Counted from the stretch's first letter, positions 55,023 through 64,000 are shown. The stretch is 64,000 bases of DNA from Mesorhizobium sp. L2C084A000 (GCF_000502875.1 NZ_AYWX01000001.1:927977-991976), one strand, 5' to 3'. The notes: generated from the letters alone by a model not told the origin. Translations and numbers: made by a program.

Positions 55023-55048
55023 CGAGGCCCGGCTTGCGCCGGGCCTCG
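55023..55048 (-). terminator. Strong hairpin between fixP and fixG
   Basis: CGAGGCCCGGC and GCCGGGCCTCG form a perfect 11-base-pair stem with a 4-base loop (TTGC). No T-run follows on the minus strand, so it may be an intercistronic processing or partial termination site rather than a full terminator. Confidence 0.55.
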
Positions 55049-55089
55049 TCGCTTGGCGGGAGGGGGAGGACGAGAATAGGCTTCTGCTC

Positions 55090-55953
55090 CTATTCTCCGC
55101 CGCCAAGCGAATGGATGTAGACCGCCAGTTCCTTGACCTTGGTCTCGCCGAGGCGCGCGCCCCAGGCCGGCATCACGCCCTGTTTCGGCGCGGTGACCTG
55201 GGCGGCGATGGCCGCTTCGCCTGACCCGTAGAGCCAGATGGCGTCGGTCAGATCTGGAGCGCCGAGTTCCTTGTTGCCTTTTGCATTGTCGCCGTGACAG
55301 GCCACGCAATTTTCGGCGAAGACCTTGGCGCCGGGCGCGACCAACGATTGATCGCCGACAGTGCCGGACAGGCTGGCAACGTAGGTGCTGACCTGTTTGA
55401 TCTGATCGGCGGTGATGATGTCGCCAAAGGCCGGCATTTCCGACAGGCGCGTAGCCGGGTCGGAGGCGAAGCGGATGCCATGAGCGATCGTCTGCTGGAT
55501 CTGGTCCACCTCGCCGCCCCACAGCCAGTCGTCGTCATTTAGGTTCGGAAAGCCCTTGGACCCTTGGGCGCCAGAACCGTGGCACTGCACGCAATTGACC
55601 TTGAACGCGGCGGCGCCGGCAGCGACGGCGAATTCGCGCAGCGTGTCATCCGCAGCAATCTCCGAAACACTTTTCGACTCTATTGCGGCGACATATTTGC
55701 CCTTTGCCGCTTCGGCCGCGGACAACTCGTTCTTGACTTCGTTGCGGCTGGAATAGCCAAGTACGCCCTTTGTCGCGGAGTGCAACAGCGGCCATGCCGG
55801 GTAGGCAATTGTGTAACCGATCGCCCAGACTATGGTCATGTAGAAGGTGATGACCCACCAGCGCGGGAGCGGGTTGTTGAGCTCGCGAATGCCGTCCCAC
55901 TCATGACCGGTCGTCGAGATGCCGGAAACCTCGTCAATGTGATCGCTGCTCAT
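55090..55953 (-). CDS. fixP: cbb3 oxidase subunit III, dihaem cytochrome c FixP
   Basis: This 287-residue membrane-anchored cytochrome has an N-terminal membrane helix (WWVITFYMTIVWAIGYTIAYPAWP) and two CxxCH haem sites: CVQCHGSG near 137 and CVACHGDN near 217. It feeds electrons to FixN. It follows fixQ by two bases; the GGAGG site upstream of the ATG lies in the fixQ end. Confidence 0.95.
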   Translation of the reverse strand: MSSDHIDEVSGISTTGHEWDGIRELNNPLPRWWVITFYMTIVWAIGYTIAYPAWPLLHSATKGVLGYSSRNEVKNELSAAEAAKGKYVAAIESKSVSEIAADDTLREFAVAAGAAAFKVNCVQCHGSGAQGSKGFPNLNDDDWLWGGEVDQIQQTIAHGIRFASDPATRLSEMPAFGDIITADQIKQVSTYVASLSGTVGDQSLVAPGAKVFAENCVACHGDNAKGNKELGAPDLTDAIWLYGSGEAAIAAQVTAPKQGVMPAWGARLGETKVKELAVYIHSLGGGE

Positions 55954-55955
55954 GA

Positions 55956-56105
55956 TCAGTCCTCCTTCAGAGGAATTTGAGCTGCTTCGCCGGCTTGCCT
56001 GCGGCTGCCGGGGCGAAGTGCAAAGGCAACGGATCCGATGAAGAAAAGAGCGATGGCAAGCAGGCCCCAGCTGTCAGCAAACTCCCGCATGAAATTGTAC
56101 GTCAT
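55956..56105 (-). CDS. fixQ: cbb3 oxidase subunit FixQ/CcoQ
   Basis: This 49-residue single-span protein (YNFMREFADSWGLLAIALFFIGSVAFALRPGSR) lies between fixO and fixP, the fixed position of FixQ. It stabilises the oxidase complex. The start may be this ATG or the in-frame ATG two codons upstream at 56111. Confidence 0.93.
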   Translation of the reverse strand: MTYNFMREFADSWGLLAIALFFIGSVAFALRPGSRRQAGEAAQIPLKED

Positions 56106-56116
56106 CGCCATTGTCC

Positions 56117-56839
56117 TCAGCGGTAGCCGGCGGTCTCATCGTAGTTCTTGAAATCGACAAGCGTGCCGAGCATCTGGAGATAGGAAACCAGGGCGTCCAT
56201 TTCGGTGACTTGCTGCGGATCACCGTCGAAATCGCCGATCCTGGCCTTGGGGTAGCGGGCCTCGAGGCCGGACGTGTCGGCATTGGGATCAGCCTGCGCC
56301 ATCAAATCAGCATTGGCGTTAGCGACCATGTCGTCGGAGTAGGGAACGCCGACGCGCCTGTTGGCAACCAGATGCGTCGAGAAATCCTTCACCGCGATCG
56401 GCGTATCCTTCAGAAAGCCATAGCTCGGCATGATGGATTCCGGCACCACGGAACGAGGGTCCGTGAGGTGCTCGACATGCCAAAGATTTGAGTAGCGATC
56501 GCCAACCCGAGCGAGGTCCGGTCCGGTGCGCTTCGATCCCCACTGGAAGGGATGATCATACATCGACTCGGCCGCCAGGCTGTAATGCCCATAGCGCTCG
56601 ACCTCGTCACGGAACGGGCGGATCATCTGGCTATGGCAGAGATAGCATCCCTCACGCACATAGATGTTGCGCCCGACGAGTTCGAGCGGCGAGTAGGGCC
56701 GCATGCCTTCGACCTTCTCGATCGTGTTGTCGAGATAGAAGAGCGGCGCGATCTCGACGATGCCGCCGATTGTCACGACCAGCAGCGACCCGAGGAGAAG
56801 AAGTGTAGCGTTCTTCTCGATGACCGCGTGTCTGTTCAT
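56117..56839 (-). CDS. fixO: cbb3 oxidase subunit II, monohaem cytochrome c FixO
   Basis: This protein of about 240 residues has an N-terminal membrane anchor ([24 protein letters not shown]) and one CxxCH haem motif in [28 protein letters not shown]. The [19 protein letters not shown] segment near the end is typical of FixO. I chose the ATG at 56839 behind a GAGG site; an ATG at 56863 overlapping the fixN stop is also possible. Confidence 0.95.
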   Translation of the reverse strand: MNRHAVIEKNATLLLLGSLLVVTIGGIVEIAPLFYLDNTIEKVEGMRPYSPLELVGRNIYVREGCYLCHSQMIRPFRDEVERYGHYSLAAESMYDHPFQWGSKRTGPDLARVGDRYSNLWHVEHLTDPRSVVPESIMPSYGFLKDTPIAVKDFSTHLVANRRVGVPYSDDMVANANADLMAQADPNADTSGLEARYPKARIGDFDGDPQQVTEMDALVSYLQMLGTLVDFKNYDETAGYR

Positions 56840-56859
56840 CAACCTCATTTTCTGTCTCA

Positions 56860-58470
56860 TCATCGCGCAAGCTGGAGGGCGGGAACGGAGCCGGGCATCG
56901 GATCCTCCTCGCGCCGGTAGCCAAGGATGGTCATGGCGATGTTCCACGCCATGATCAGGGCGCCGGAAAGGTACATGGCTCCGCCGATGGCGCGCATGAT
57001 GTAGTAGGGGTGCATGGCGGCCACGGTTTCGGCGAAGGAGTAGACCAGGAAGCCCTGCTCGTCGTATTCGCGCCACATCAGGCCCTGCATGATGCCGGAC
57101 ACCCACATGACCGACGCGTAGACAACGATGCCAAGCGTCGCCAGCCAGAAGTGCCAGGTAACGAGGCGCAGCGAGTAGAGCCGTTCACGGTTCCACAGCT
57201 TCGGCACCATGTAATAAAGCGCGCCGAACGAGATCATGCCAACCCAGCCGAGTGCGCCCGAATGGACGTGTCCGATGGTCCAGTCGGTATAGTGCGACAG
57301 CGAGTTGACCGTCTTGATCGACATCATCGGGCCCTCGAAGGTGGACATGCCGTAGAAGGCGATGGCCATCACCATCATGCGGATGATCGGATCGGTGCGG
57401 AGCTTGTCCCAGGCGCCCGACAGCGTCATCAGGCCATTGATCATGCCGCCCCATGACGGCATCCACAGCATGATCGAGAACACCATGCCGAGCGTCTGCG
57501 CCCAATCGGGCAAGGCGGTGTAGTGCAAATGATGGGGTCCAGCCCAGATGTAGAGAAAGATGATTGCCCAGAAATGGACGATCGACAGCCGGTAGGAATA
57601 GACCGGCCGGTTCGCCTGCTTGGGCACGAAATAATACATCATGCCGAGAAAGCCGGCGGTCAGAAAGAAGCCCACGGCGTTGTGGCCATACCACCATTGC
57701 GTCAGAGCGTCCTGGACCCCGGAGAAAGCCGAATAGCTCTTCGAGCCCAGGAAGGAGGCGGGCATGGAGAGGTTGTTGACCACATGCAGCATCGCGATGG
57801 TGACGATGAAGGACAGGTAGAACCAGTTGGCGACGTAGATGTGGGGTTCCTTGCGCTTCAGGATCGTGCCGAGGAACAGGATGAGATAGGCGACCCAGAC
57901 GATGGTCAGCCAGATGTCCACATACCATTCGGGCTCGGCGTATTCGCGGCTCTCGGTGATGCCGAGCAGGTATCCGGTCGCGGCCATGACGATGAAGAGC
58001 TGGTAGCCCCAGAACACGAACCAGCCGAGATCGCCGCCGAACAGCCGGGCGCGGCAGGTGCGTTGCACGACATAGAGAGACGTGCAAAGCAGCGCGTTGC
58101 CGCCGAAGGCGAAGACGACTCCCGACGTATGCAGTGGCCGCAAACGGCCAAAGTTGAACCAGGGCTGGATGTTGAGATCGGGATAGGCAAGCTGCAGCGC
58201 GATGACCACGCCGACAAGCATGCCGATGACACCCCAGAACATGGTGGCGATGGCGCCATAGCGGATTGGCCCGTCCATGTAAGCGGACGGGTCGATCGGC
58301 GCGGCAGGCCTGAACTCAGTGTTGCGCAACAGGATCGCAGTGAAGCCAGCCAAGGCGAAGAATAAGACCCACATATGCTGGCGAAAGGGTTCATTCACCC
58401 CAGCGCCAGCGGCCACCAAAGCCGCGAATGCGAACAGGCTTAGAAGCACGATTTCTTTGCCGAATTTCAT
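56860..58470 (-). CDS. fixN: cbb3 oxidase catalytic subunit FixN
   Basis: This 536-residue haem-copper oxidase subunit I of the C family has twelve membrane segments. Histidine ligands are visible in [47 protein letters not shown] and [17 protein letters not shown]. It has high oxygen affinity and is needed for respiration in nodules. It is the first gene of fixNOQP. A degenerate FNR-type site lies 74 bases upstream of the start. Confidence 0.96.
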   Translation of the reverse strand: MKFGKEIVLLSLFAFAALVAAGAGVNEPFRQHMWVLFFALAGFTAILLRNTEFRPAAPIDPSAYMDGPIRYGAIATMFWGVIGMLVGVVIALQLAYPDLNIQPWFNFGRLRPLHTSGVVFAFGGNALLCTSLYVVQRTCRARLFGGDLGWFVFWGYQLFIVMAATGYLLGITESREYAEPEWYVDIWLTIVWVAYLILFLGTILKRKEPHIYVANWFYLSFIVTIAMLHVVNNLSMPASFLGSKSYSAFSGVQDALTQWWYGHNAVGFFLTAGFLGMMYYFVPKQANRPVYSYRLSIVHFWAIIFLYIWAGPHHLHYTALPDWAQTLGMVFSIMLWMPSWGGMINGLMTLSGAWDKLRTDPIIRMMVMAIAFYGMSTFEGPMMSIKTVNSLSHYTDWTIGHVHSGALGWVGMISFGALYYMVPKLWNRERLYSLRLVTWHFWLATLGIVVYASVMWVSGIMQGLMWREYDEQGFLVYSFAETVAAMHPYYIMRAIGGAMYLSGALIMAWNIAMTILGYRREEDPMPGSVPALQLAR

Positions 58471-59013
58471 CGCAAGCCCCGATTTCCAATTCCGGCGGAT
58501 GCCAAACCGCGGTGCCTTATTGCGCAGCCGTCGCCTGCTCGCCCTGATCCATGTCAGAGCCGCACCATTTTGCTTCGAGCAGCATCGAGTTCGTTGCGAT
58601 CAGACTGTGTCGAATGTGGAAGTGCAGCACCGGCCGACGGTTTATGGACAGGCCCGGCGTCCCCAGTCGGGGCCCGGGTAGGAGGCGACCGTGGGCGTGT
58701 GGGGAAGCGCACCTTGACGCTGGTAAGCAGGCCGATGCCTTACCGAACGTCGATCGTTTCAATGCCTTGGAACAGCCAGCGCCAGCGTTGCGCTGCCTTC
58801 GCGACATTTATAGTTTGGACGGCGATTTTCGCCTGCGTATGAGGCATATTGACTTCGGCCAAGTGTGGATGCTTCGCCGACGAGCCCAAACGCAACTGGC
58901 GTATACGATCGGAATTAGAACGGGCTGTCGCTACGCGATGTCTTCTGAGCCCAACGCGAGCATGCCCTGCCCCGAATGAAGTAAGTGGCGTGGGCCATGC
59001 AGCTTCGTGTCAT
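58471..59013. other. fixN-fnrN intergenic region
   Basis: About 540 bases that hold the fixN promoter side and no recognisable gene. A fixK or nitrate-type regulator gene, often found here in rhizobia, is not present. Confidence 0.5.
58544..58557. promoter_or_regulatory. Degenerate FNR/FixK-type site upstream of fixN
   Basis: CTGATCCATGTCAG keeps the 5-4-5 spacing of the TTGAT-N4-ATCAA anaerobox, with three mismatches. It is 74 bases before the fixN start. No better match is seen in this region. Confidence 0.35.
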
Positions 59014-59760
59014 TCAAACGGCTATTGCGCCTCGGCCGCCGCAGCGCCGTTCCAGCCGGCTCATGCTGTCCACGGTGACGCGGCGGTTGTTCTCGATCCG
59101 AATCACGCCGTCCATTCTCAGGCTGGTCAGCTGACGGCTCACGGTCTCGTTAGTGATTCCAAGGAAATCAGAGATGTCGGCACGCGTCATCGGCAGCTCG
59201 AAGCACGCCGACCTAGCCGCCGGGTCAACATTGGAGTCGATGTTCCGGGCAATCATGAGGAGAAAGCTCGCCACCTTCTCTGGTGCGGTCTTGCGCCCCA
59301 GAGTCACCATCCATTCGCGGGCCTCGTCAAGTTCGTTCAGCGCCTGCTTGAGCAGGCGATGCACAAATTCGGGTGACTGCTTCATCATCCGTTCGATGGC
59401 CGCTCTCGGAAACGAGCATAGCGAGACAGCTGTTGCCGCTTCCGCATTGATCGCACTTTTCATCTTGAAGGGCCGTCCCAGAAAATCCGGCGCGAACTGG
59501 AGACCGACGATCTGCTGGCGGCCGTCCGAAAGGCTCTTCGTGAGCTTCACCACGCCTGAAAGCACGTTTGAATAACAGTCGACCGCCTCGGCGTCGCCGA
59601 TCAGTTCGACCCCCGGCTCGATATTGTGCCGCGACGACGTCTTGGCGAGCTGAGCCAAATCGTCTGGCTCGAGCGCGCCACAGACACCGCGGCGCCGTGC
59701 CTCGCAAGGCAGGCAAAGAACGGGAATGCCGGAACTGTGAATATCCTGCCGTAATGTCAT
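59014..59760 (-). CDS. fnrN: FNR-type oxygen-sensing regulator FnrN
   Basis: This 248-residue Crp/Fnr-family regulator has the N-terminal iron-sulfur cysteines C16, C19 and C27 (CLPCEARRRGVC) plus C62 in AVDCYSNV. The helix-turn-helix (RADISDFLGITNETVSRQLTSLRMDGVI) contains the FNR-type E-xx-S-R recognition residues. The cysteine cluster separates FnrN from FixK, which lacks it. It senses low oxygen directly and is expected to turn on fixNOQP, fixGHIS and hemN. A good anaerobox lies 83 bases upstream, shared with hemN, so autoregulation is likely. Confidence 0.93.
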   Translation of the reverse strand: MTLRQDIHSSGIPVLCLPCEARRRGVCGALEPDDLAQLAKTSSRHNIEPGVELIGDAEAVDCYSNVLSGVVKLTKSLSDGRQQIVGLQFAPDFLGRPFKMKSAINAEAATAVSLCSFPRAAIERMMKQSPEFVHRLLKQALNELDEAREWMVTLGRKTAPEKVASFLLMIARNIDSNVDPAARSACFELPMTRADISDFLGITNETVSRQLTSLRMDGVIRIENNRRVTVDSMSRLERRCGGRGAIAV

Positions 59761-59842
59761 TCGATCGCTCTACCGGTCCAGTGCGGGCAGGATAGCAATC
59801 CACGGTAGAAAAATCCTTGCGGCAGTTTGTCCGTGCTGAAGG

Positions 59843-59856
59843 TTGATCGAAATCAG
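59843..59856. promoter_or_regulatory. Anaerobox between fnrN and hemN
   Basis: TTGATCGAAATCAG matches TTGAT-N4-ATCAA at nine of ten positions. It lies 47 bases before hemN and 83 bases before fnrN on the other strand, so one site may serve both. Confidence 0.82.
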
Positions 59857-59902
59857 GGCTTAGGCTCATCCAAGCATCCACAGTTCGGGCGACGCAAACA
59901 CG

Positions 59903-61264
59903 GTGGACCACGACATGCGACAAAAGCTAGCTGCCAGACTTGGCGAGAACGTCCCGCGCTATACCAGTTATCCGACTGCGCCCCATTTCCATGCGGGCGT
60001 CGATGCCGTCGTTTACCGAGGCTGGTTGGAGGCGCTCGAAGGTGGTGACGAGATATCGCTTTACCTGCATATTCCCTATTGCGACAGGCTCTGCTGGTTC
60101 TGCGCGTGCCATACCAAACAGACCCGCCACTACGAGCCGGTGGCCGCTTATCTGCGCTCGCTGTATGCGGAGATCGCCACGGTTGGCGGCCTTGTTACCG
60201 GCAAGGGCCGAGTTCGCGCGGTTCATTTCGGCGGCGGTTCCCCGACGATGCTGGAACCTGAGGATATTGTGGCGCTGGGAAGCGTCCTGCGCAACAGCTT
60301 CGCCTTTCTTCCCGGCGCCAAGATCAGCGTTGAAATCGAACCCAATGATATGGACGATGCCCGCCTCGATGCGCTTGCCGAAATCGGCACGACCCGTGCG
60401 AGCCTCGGCGTCCAGGACTTCGATCCGAAGGTTCAGAAGGCAATCAACCGCGAGCAGAGCTTTTTGCAGACCAAAGCGGTAGTCGACGGTGTTCGTTCGC
60501 GCGGCGTCGAATCGGTCAATCTAGACCTGCTCTACGGCTTGCCGCACCAGACGAGGGAGAGCGTCTCCTCCACCGTCGCGCAGGCGCTGACCTTGGAACC
60601 CGACAGGATAGCGCTTTTTGGCTACGCCCATGTGCCGTGGTTCAAGAAACATCAGACCATGATAGACGAGGCATGGCTGCCCGGTCCCGCGGAGAGATTT
60701 GCTCAATTGCAACTGGCGGCGCGGGCGATCGTGGACCAGGGGTACGAAGCAATCGGCCTCGACCATTTCGCCAAACCCGGCGATGCCCTGGCCCTTGCCG
60801 CCCGCGCCGGAACACTGCACCGGAACTTTCAGGGTTACACCGACGATTGCTGCGAAACCTTGATTGGGCTAGGCCCATCGTCCATCAGCCAGTTTCGGCA
60901 GGGCTATGCGCAGAACATGCCTTCGACCAGCGAATATCGATGCACGGTTGATGACGGCGGGCTGGCCGCTGTTCGGGGTATCGCACTTTCCAACGACGAC
61001 CGCGTTCGCGGCTGGATCATCGAACGTTTGATGTGCGACTTCGCCTTCTCGGCCATCGATCTGGTGGAACGCTTCGGCGAGGCCGGCCAGAGGCTCCTCC
61101 TTCAGTCAAGTTCCATGGCCCTCCACGATCCGGTTCGATTGCTTGAACTTGATGGCGACAGATTCGTTGTGCCGGCTGAAAGTCGCCCTTTCGTCCGAAG
61201 CATCGCGGCCAGGTTCGACAAATATTTCGAAACTGGAACGGCCAGGCACTCGGCGGCAGTCTGA
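59903..61264 (+). CDS. hemN: Oxygen-independent coproporphyrinogen III oxidase HemN
   Basis: This 453-residue radical SAM enzyme makes protoporphyrinogen for haem without oxygen. It shows YTSYPTAPHFHAGV, the cluster motif YCDRLCWFCACHTK (C-x3-C-x2-C), the HFGGGSPTMLEPEDI segment and SLGVQDFDPKVQKAINREQS. It is divergent from fnrN with an anaerobox in the shared promoter region. Haem demand of the c-type cytochromes FixO and FixP explains its place in this block. Confidence 0.95.
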   Translation: MDHDMRQKLAARLGENVPRYTSYPTAPHFHAGVDAVVYRGWLEALEGGDEISLYLHIPYCDRLCWFCACHTKQTRHYEPVAAYLRSLYAEIATVGGLVTGKGRVRAVHFGGGSPTMLEPEDIVALGSVLRNSFAFLPGAKISVEIEPNDMDDARLDALAEIGTTRASLGVQDFDPKVQKAINREQSFLQTKAVVDGVRSRGVESVNLDLLYGLPHQTRESVSSTVAQALTLEPDRIALFGYAHVPWFKKHQTMIDEAWLPGPAERFAQLQLAARAIVDQGYEAIGLDHFAKPGDALALAARAGTLHRNFQGYTDDCCETLIGLGPSSISQFRQGYAQNMPSTSEYRCTVDDGGLAAVRGIALSNDDRVRGWIIERLMCDFAFSAIDLVERFGEAGQRLLLQSSSMALHDPVRLLELDGDRFVVPAESRPFVRSIAARFDKYFETGTARHSAAV

Positions 61265-61599
61265 GCACCGCAGAGGAACGGTCATGGCTCTCACTCGATC
61301 GTGAACCGATTGCGATCGTTTTCCACTGTTGACCGGCGACCGTCGGCCGAGACGGTTCGAAGCGGACCAGACGCGTCTTGGCATGGCGACGATCTCGCCC
61401 GCTCATGCCCTGCCTGTCAGATCATGGTTGTCGGCGACAGCTCCCTTCAACCTTGCAAGGAGAATGCAAGGTGCCGTGCAAGCGGCTGACAACACTTGGG
61501 CCGGTGGCAGAAGTCCGCAAGCACCCCGGCAGCGCGGTCAACGTTGAACCACCCGTTCACCCGAATATGCCGGTGCAGTTCAGGTGGAAAGGGCCTGGC
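61265..61599. other. Intergenic between convergent hemN and queE
   Basis: About 335 bases between two convergent genes. Some short inverted repeats are present (such as CCTTGCAAGG) but no clear terminator or gene is seen. Confidence 0.4.
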
Positions 61600-62334
61600 T
61601 TAGACGGCTCTCTTGTTACCCCAGAGCATAACGTGCAGCTGCGGTAGCACGCGGGCTTCGAACCATTTGTCGCGGGTCACGCTGTCAACCAGCCACTCTA
61701 TGCGCTTCAATATTCCGTCAAGGTCGACGGGCGCGTCATCATTTGCCGGGTGTGGCGGCGTGTGATTGCCGGGTTGCAGATAGATCGGAAGTTGCGGAAA
61801 TTGCGCAGCGGCGTCTTTCGCGTAGGCGTAGTCCCTTTCGTCGAAAACAATGAGCTTGAGCACGATTTGGGGCTTGCCTTGTGCCGCCTGGAGGCACGCC
61901 TCGACAGCGGCCCAATCTGTCGTCATTTGGCTTGACGGCGGCTTTGGGCTGAGGATCAGCACGTCAAGGTGCGCAAACCAGTCCCTGGCAAGCGAACCTT
62001 GGGTTTCCAGCGCAAAACGGTAACCGTCACCATGGCCTCGGTCGATGAGCGCGCCGAGCGGCTGGATGGCCGGATTGCCGCCTGACAGCGACACCATAAG
62101 CGGGCGGCCACCGGAAAGCGCAAGCACATTTGTCCACACCGCGCCGACGGACATCATCTCCCATTCATGGCGGAATTGATTGTCCACAGCATGCAGGCTG
62201 TCGCACCAGGAACAGCGAAAGTCACACCCGCCGGTTCTGACGAAGATCGTCGGCAAACCTATGAGCACGCCCTCGCCCTGGATCGTCGGCCCGAAAATCT
62301 CGCTAACGCGGATTGCGGGATGCGTATTGGTCAT
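61600..62334 (-). CDS. queE: 7-carboxy-7-deazaguanine synthase QueE
   Basis: This 244-residue radical SAM enzyme converts 6-carboxytetrahydropterin to 7-carboxy-7-deazaguanine. It has [18 protein letters not shown] at the N-terminus and the cluster motif [10 protein letters not shown] (C-x3-C-x2-C). The ATG at 62334 overlaps the queD stop (ATGA), so I prefer it to the longer frame. It is the third gene of queC-queD-queE. Confidence 0.94.
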   Translation of the reverse strand: MTNTHPAIRVSEIFGPTIQGEGVLIGLPTIFVRTGGCDFRCSWCDSLHAVDNQFRHEWEMMSVGAVWTNVLALSGGRPLMVSLSGGNPAIQPLGALIDRGHGDGYRFALETQGSLARDWFAHLDVLILSPKPPSSQMTTDWAAVEACLQAAQGKPQIVLKLIVFDERDYAYAKDAAAQFPQLPIYLQPGNHTPPHPANDDAPVDLDGILKRIEWLVDSVTRDKWFEARVLPQLHVMLWGNKRAV

Positions 62335-62687
62335 GGCCGGTATTCCGCCCAGGTTTTCGGCGTTTCGCTCACCCGCACGGCCGCGGTTTCGCTCAAGCGT
62401 GCCTTGCACCAGTCGTAGAAATGTCTGGCCAGATATTCCGCCGTGACTTGCTCGTGTCCCAGCACGTCGTTGAGATGTCGGTGGTCGAAGCTCTCGTCGA
62501 TGTAGCGTTTGAATGGCGCCAAATCGTGGTAGTCGCGCACGAAGCCGTGATCGTCCAGTCCATCCGCTGAAAGCTCCACTTCGACGATGTAGTTATGTCC
62601 GTGCAGGCGCGCGCATTGGTGATCGGGTGGCAATGAGGTGAGCTGATGCGAGGCTGAGAAGTGGAATTCCTTGGTGATGCGGAACAT
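62331..62687 (-). CDS. queD: 6-carboxytetrahydropterin synthase QueD
   Basis: This 118-residue enzyme of the PTPS/QueD family acts on dihydroneopterin triphosphate. The zinc ligands are in FHFSASHQL and [12 protein letters not shown], and the catalytic cysteine precedes the HGHNY (CARLHGHNY). It shares one base with the queC stop (TAATG) and four with queE, so the three genes are tightly coupled. Confidence 0.95.
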   Translation of the reverse strand: MFRITKEFHFSASHQLTSLPPDHQCARLHGHNYIVEVELSADGLDDHGFVRDYHDLAPFKRYIDESFDHRHLNDVLGHEQVTAEYLARHFYDWCKARLSETAAVRVSETPKTWAEYRP

Positions 62688-63385
62688 TACGCGGTGGTCC
62701 TTCGCAGCGCTCCGAGCCAGAAGTCGGAGTCCTCGTACTCGGTTGGGTCCGGGTGCCCGGCGATGTGAAACGCCTCACGCCGCTCGACGCAGGTCCCGCA
62801 CCTCCCGCAATGACGCTCGGCGCCCCTGTAACAGGACCAGGTCTGCGCAAACGGCGTGCCGTATGTGGCTCCATCCCTAACAATGTCCGCCTTCGTCAGG
62901 TTCACATAGGGTGCATAAAGGCGAATCTGCGCGTAGCCGTCGAGCGCGTGGTCCTGCATCATCTGGAAAGCATCGATGAAGGCCGGACGGCAATCGGGAT
63001 AGACAATATGATCCCCACCATGCACGGCCGTCGCCACCGCGTCAGCGTCTTGCGCTGCGGCGAGGCCGAAGGCAATGGCCAACATGATGGCGTTCCGGTT
63101 GGGCACCACCGTTACCTTCATCGTATCTTCGGCATAGTGCCCGTCGGGCACGTCCACATTGTCGGTCAGCGCGGAGCCGGAAAGGCCGCCGCCGATCTCG
63201 TGGATATCGATGATTCGCTGCGGGACGCCCAGGCGCTCCGCGCAAAGCGTGGCGAAGCCCAATTCTTTCCTATGCCGTTGGCCGTAATCGAACGATAGCA
63301 GGCCGGTAAGCTGGTGCTCCGCTGCCACCTTGTGAGCAAGAGTAACGGAATCCAATCCGCCGGAGCAGACGACGAGAGTCTTCAT
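62687..63385 (-). CDS. queC: 7-cyano-7-deazaguanine (preQ0) synthase QueC
   Basis: This 232-residue ATP-dependent enzyme makes preQ0 from 7-carboxy-7-deazaguanine. The PP-loop SGGLDSVTLAH is at the N-terminus, and the C-terminal zinc site is SCYRGAERHCGRCGTCVERR. A preQ1-I riboswitch covers its ribosome binding site, so translation of the operon should fall when preQ1 is plentiful. Confidence 0.95.
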   Translation of the reverse strand: MKTLVVCSGGLDSVTLAHKVAAEHQLTGLLSFDYGQRHRKELGFATLCAERLGVPQRIIDIHEIGGGLSGSALTDNVDVPDGHYAEDTMKVTVVPNRNAIMLAIAFGLAAAQDADAVATAVHGGDHIVYPDCRPAFIDAFQMMQDHALDGYAQIRLYAPYVNLTKADIVRDGATYGTPFAQTWSCYRGAERHCGRCGTCVERREAFHIAGHPDPTEYEDSDFWLGALRRTTA

Positions 63386-63393
63386 CGTTGGGT

Positions 63394-63424
63394 CCTTGTT
63401 TTAACCGGGTAGGCTGCGACCGGA
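63394..63424 (-). promoter_or_regulatory. preQ1-I riboswitch upstream of queC
   Basis: On the minus strand the leader reads CCGGTCGCAG, then CCTACCCGG, then TTAAAACAAGG. The CCGG/CCGG arms form P1; the loop GGTCGCAG and the A-rich tail AAAACAAGG match the preQ1-I aptamer of Thermoanaerobacter tengcongensis almost base for base. The AAGG of the tail is also the ribosome binding site of queC, which implies control of translation. Confidence 0.85.
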
Positions 63425-63792
63425 GATTTCTCTGCGCTCCAGTACTTCAGGAAAACCATTTTGTGAAGTGAACGGAGACCAGTTTCGTGCGCTTGCGTGC
63501 GGTGCGCAAAACGCCCTCGCGGTGAGCTGCAAGGACACGGACTGGTGAGACGTCACGCTTCAGCGGAATGCTCAAGCGGCCGCTGCTCGCGGACAAAGTT
63601 CTCGACGAGCAGAGCCTGGCGGTTCCGAGCGCCGAGGGACGACACTGCAACGGTTGCAGGGTACAAGGAGCCCGGATGGCTTGCCGCAAAGATGACCGGC
63701 AAACCCTGAATAATAACCGGTGATGAGCCGACATCTGTGAACAAGCGGTGTGGTCGATTGCAATCACCCATGTCTTGCGCACAGGTACCTTA
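63425..63792. other. Intergenic, nothing firm
   Basis: About 370 bases upstream of the queC leader. A minus-strand frame (63553-63771) has a faint resemblance to the end of a LysR-type regulator but is too weak to call. Confidence 0.35.
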
Positions 63793-64000
63793 TGTCAGTG
63801 GATGAACTGAACTTGATGGTTTTACAGATGGCAGTCGAAAGCGTCCGCTCGCTCTCGTTGAGCTTCGCTGAAAAAGCCGCCGAGATAGCCACCAGGAGCC
63901 GCGGAATCCTGCTTTTCGACGTGCGGATCGACGGTGACGCGCAGGTCCAGCGGGTCGCAGCCATCCGATATCACGGCGGCCAATTCGGCGTGCTGGCGTT
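63793..64000 (+). CDS. Unrecognised protein, N-terminal part (runs off the window)
   Basis: The visible 69 residues start MSVDELNLMVLQMAVESVRS and continue with a helix and a strand-rich part (GILLFDVRIDGDAQVQRVAAIRYHGGQFGVLA). The frame is open to the window end and the opposite strand gives nothing coherent. I do not recognise the family. Confidence 0.5.

Noticed and set aside
54160..55224. A 354-codon plus-strand frame
   Set aside because: Antisense to fixG and fixP; GC-rich codons leave the complementary frame open by chance.
63553..63771. Minus-strand frame resembling the end of a LysR-type regulator
   Set aside because: The resemblance is short and lacks any helix-turn-helix part; not enough to call even a remnant.
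1..64000. tRNA, rRNA and CRISPR arrays
   Set aside because: No cloverleaf T-loop signatures, rRNA-like stretches or regularly spaced repeats were seen on reading both strands; a dedicated scan was not possible.
1..64000. NifA or sigma-54 promoters (TGGCAC-N5-TTGC)
   Set aside because: I saw no convincing match in the intergenic regions, and no nif genes are present.

Overview
The window reads as accessory DNA from an alphaproteobacterial root-nodule symbiont of the Mesorhizobium type, most likely part of an integrative symbiosis island related to ICEMlSym. Three lines of sequence evidence support this: three nod boxes next to Nod-factor decoration genes (nodZ, noeL, nolK, noeK, noeJ, nolO); a transfer and regulation block that matches ICEMlSym gene by gene (rdfS, traF, a lytic transglycosylase, rlxS, and a divergent qseC/qseM-type pair); and a micro-oxic respiration block (fixNOQP, fixGHIS, fnrN, hemN). 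The nodABC, nodD, nif and fixABCX genes and an intact integrase are not in the window.

Layout. (1) 1-4.0 kb: a compact ubiquitin-like module on the minus strand: a proteasome-fold (Ntn-hydrolase-like) protein, a small coupled ORF, a DUF2188 protein, a single-domain multiubiquitin-family protein, an E1-like ThiF protein and the start of a DUF6527 protein. A divergent XRE regulator with a repeat-flanked promoter sits inside it. This is the most interesting part of the window. (2) 4.4-8.4 kb: a frameshifted tyrosine recombinase, a large secreted-looking protein with a seemingly AT-rich C-terminal end, and a second, solitary E1-like protein. (3) 8.6-16 kb: the GDP-fucose branch of Nod-factor synthesis (noeJ, noeK, noeL, nolK) with the fucosyltransferase nodZ and two outward-facing nod boxes. 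(4) 16.1-24 kb: a methionine gamma-lyase / 2-oxoacid dehydrogenase (mdeA/mdeB-like) cluster with a MocR regulator, a MOSC protein, a ferredoxin-type reductase and a DapA-like lyase. (5) 24-38 kb: a decayed DNA ligase D gene, an isoquinoline-oxidoreductase-type molybdenum enzyme pair, nolO behind a third nod box, a decayed IS110-family element, then a PaiB / XRE-cupin / trans-sulfuration enzyme / MFS exporter group.

(6) 38-45.5 kb: the conjugation block (rlxS, transglycosylase, traF, rdfS, DUF736, a broken gene, ArdC-like protein, qseC/qseM pair). (7) 45.6-61.3 kb: a GGDEF-EAL protein, a UbiH-like monooxygenase, a broken CBS-BON gene, a partial second copy of fixS, then fixGHIS, fixNOQP, fnrN and hemN with FNR-type sites. 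(8) 61.6-63.4 kb: queCDE for queuosine precursor synthesis behind a preQ1-I riboswitch. The window ends inside an unrecognised gene.

Together the genes point to a symbiont predicted to make fucosylated and carbamoylated Nod factors under NodD control, to respire at low oxygen in the nodule with cbb3 oxidase under FnrN control, and to transfer the island by a quorum-regulated, RdfS-dependent route. All product calls come from reading translated sequence and from knowledge of families; no database search was run.
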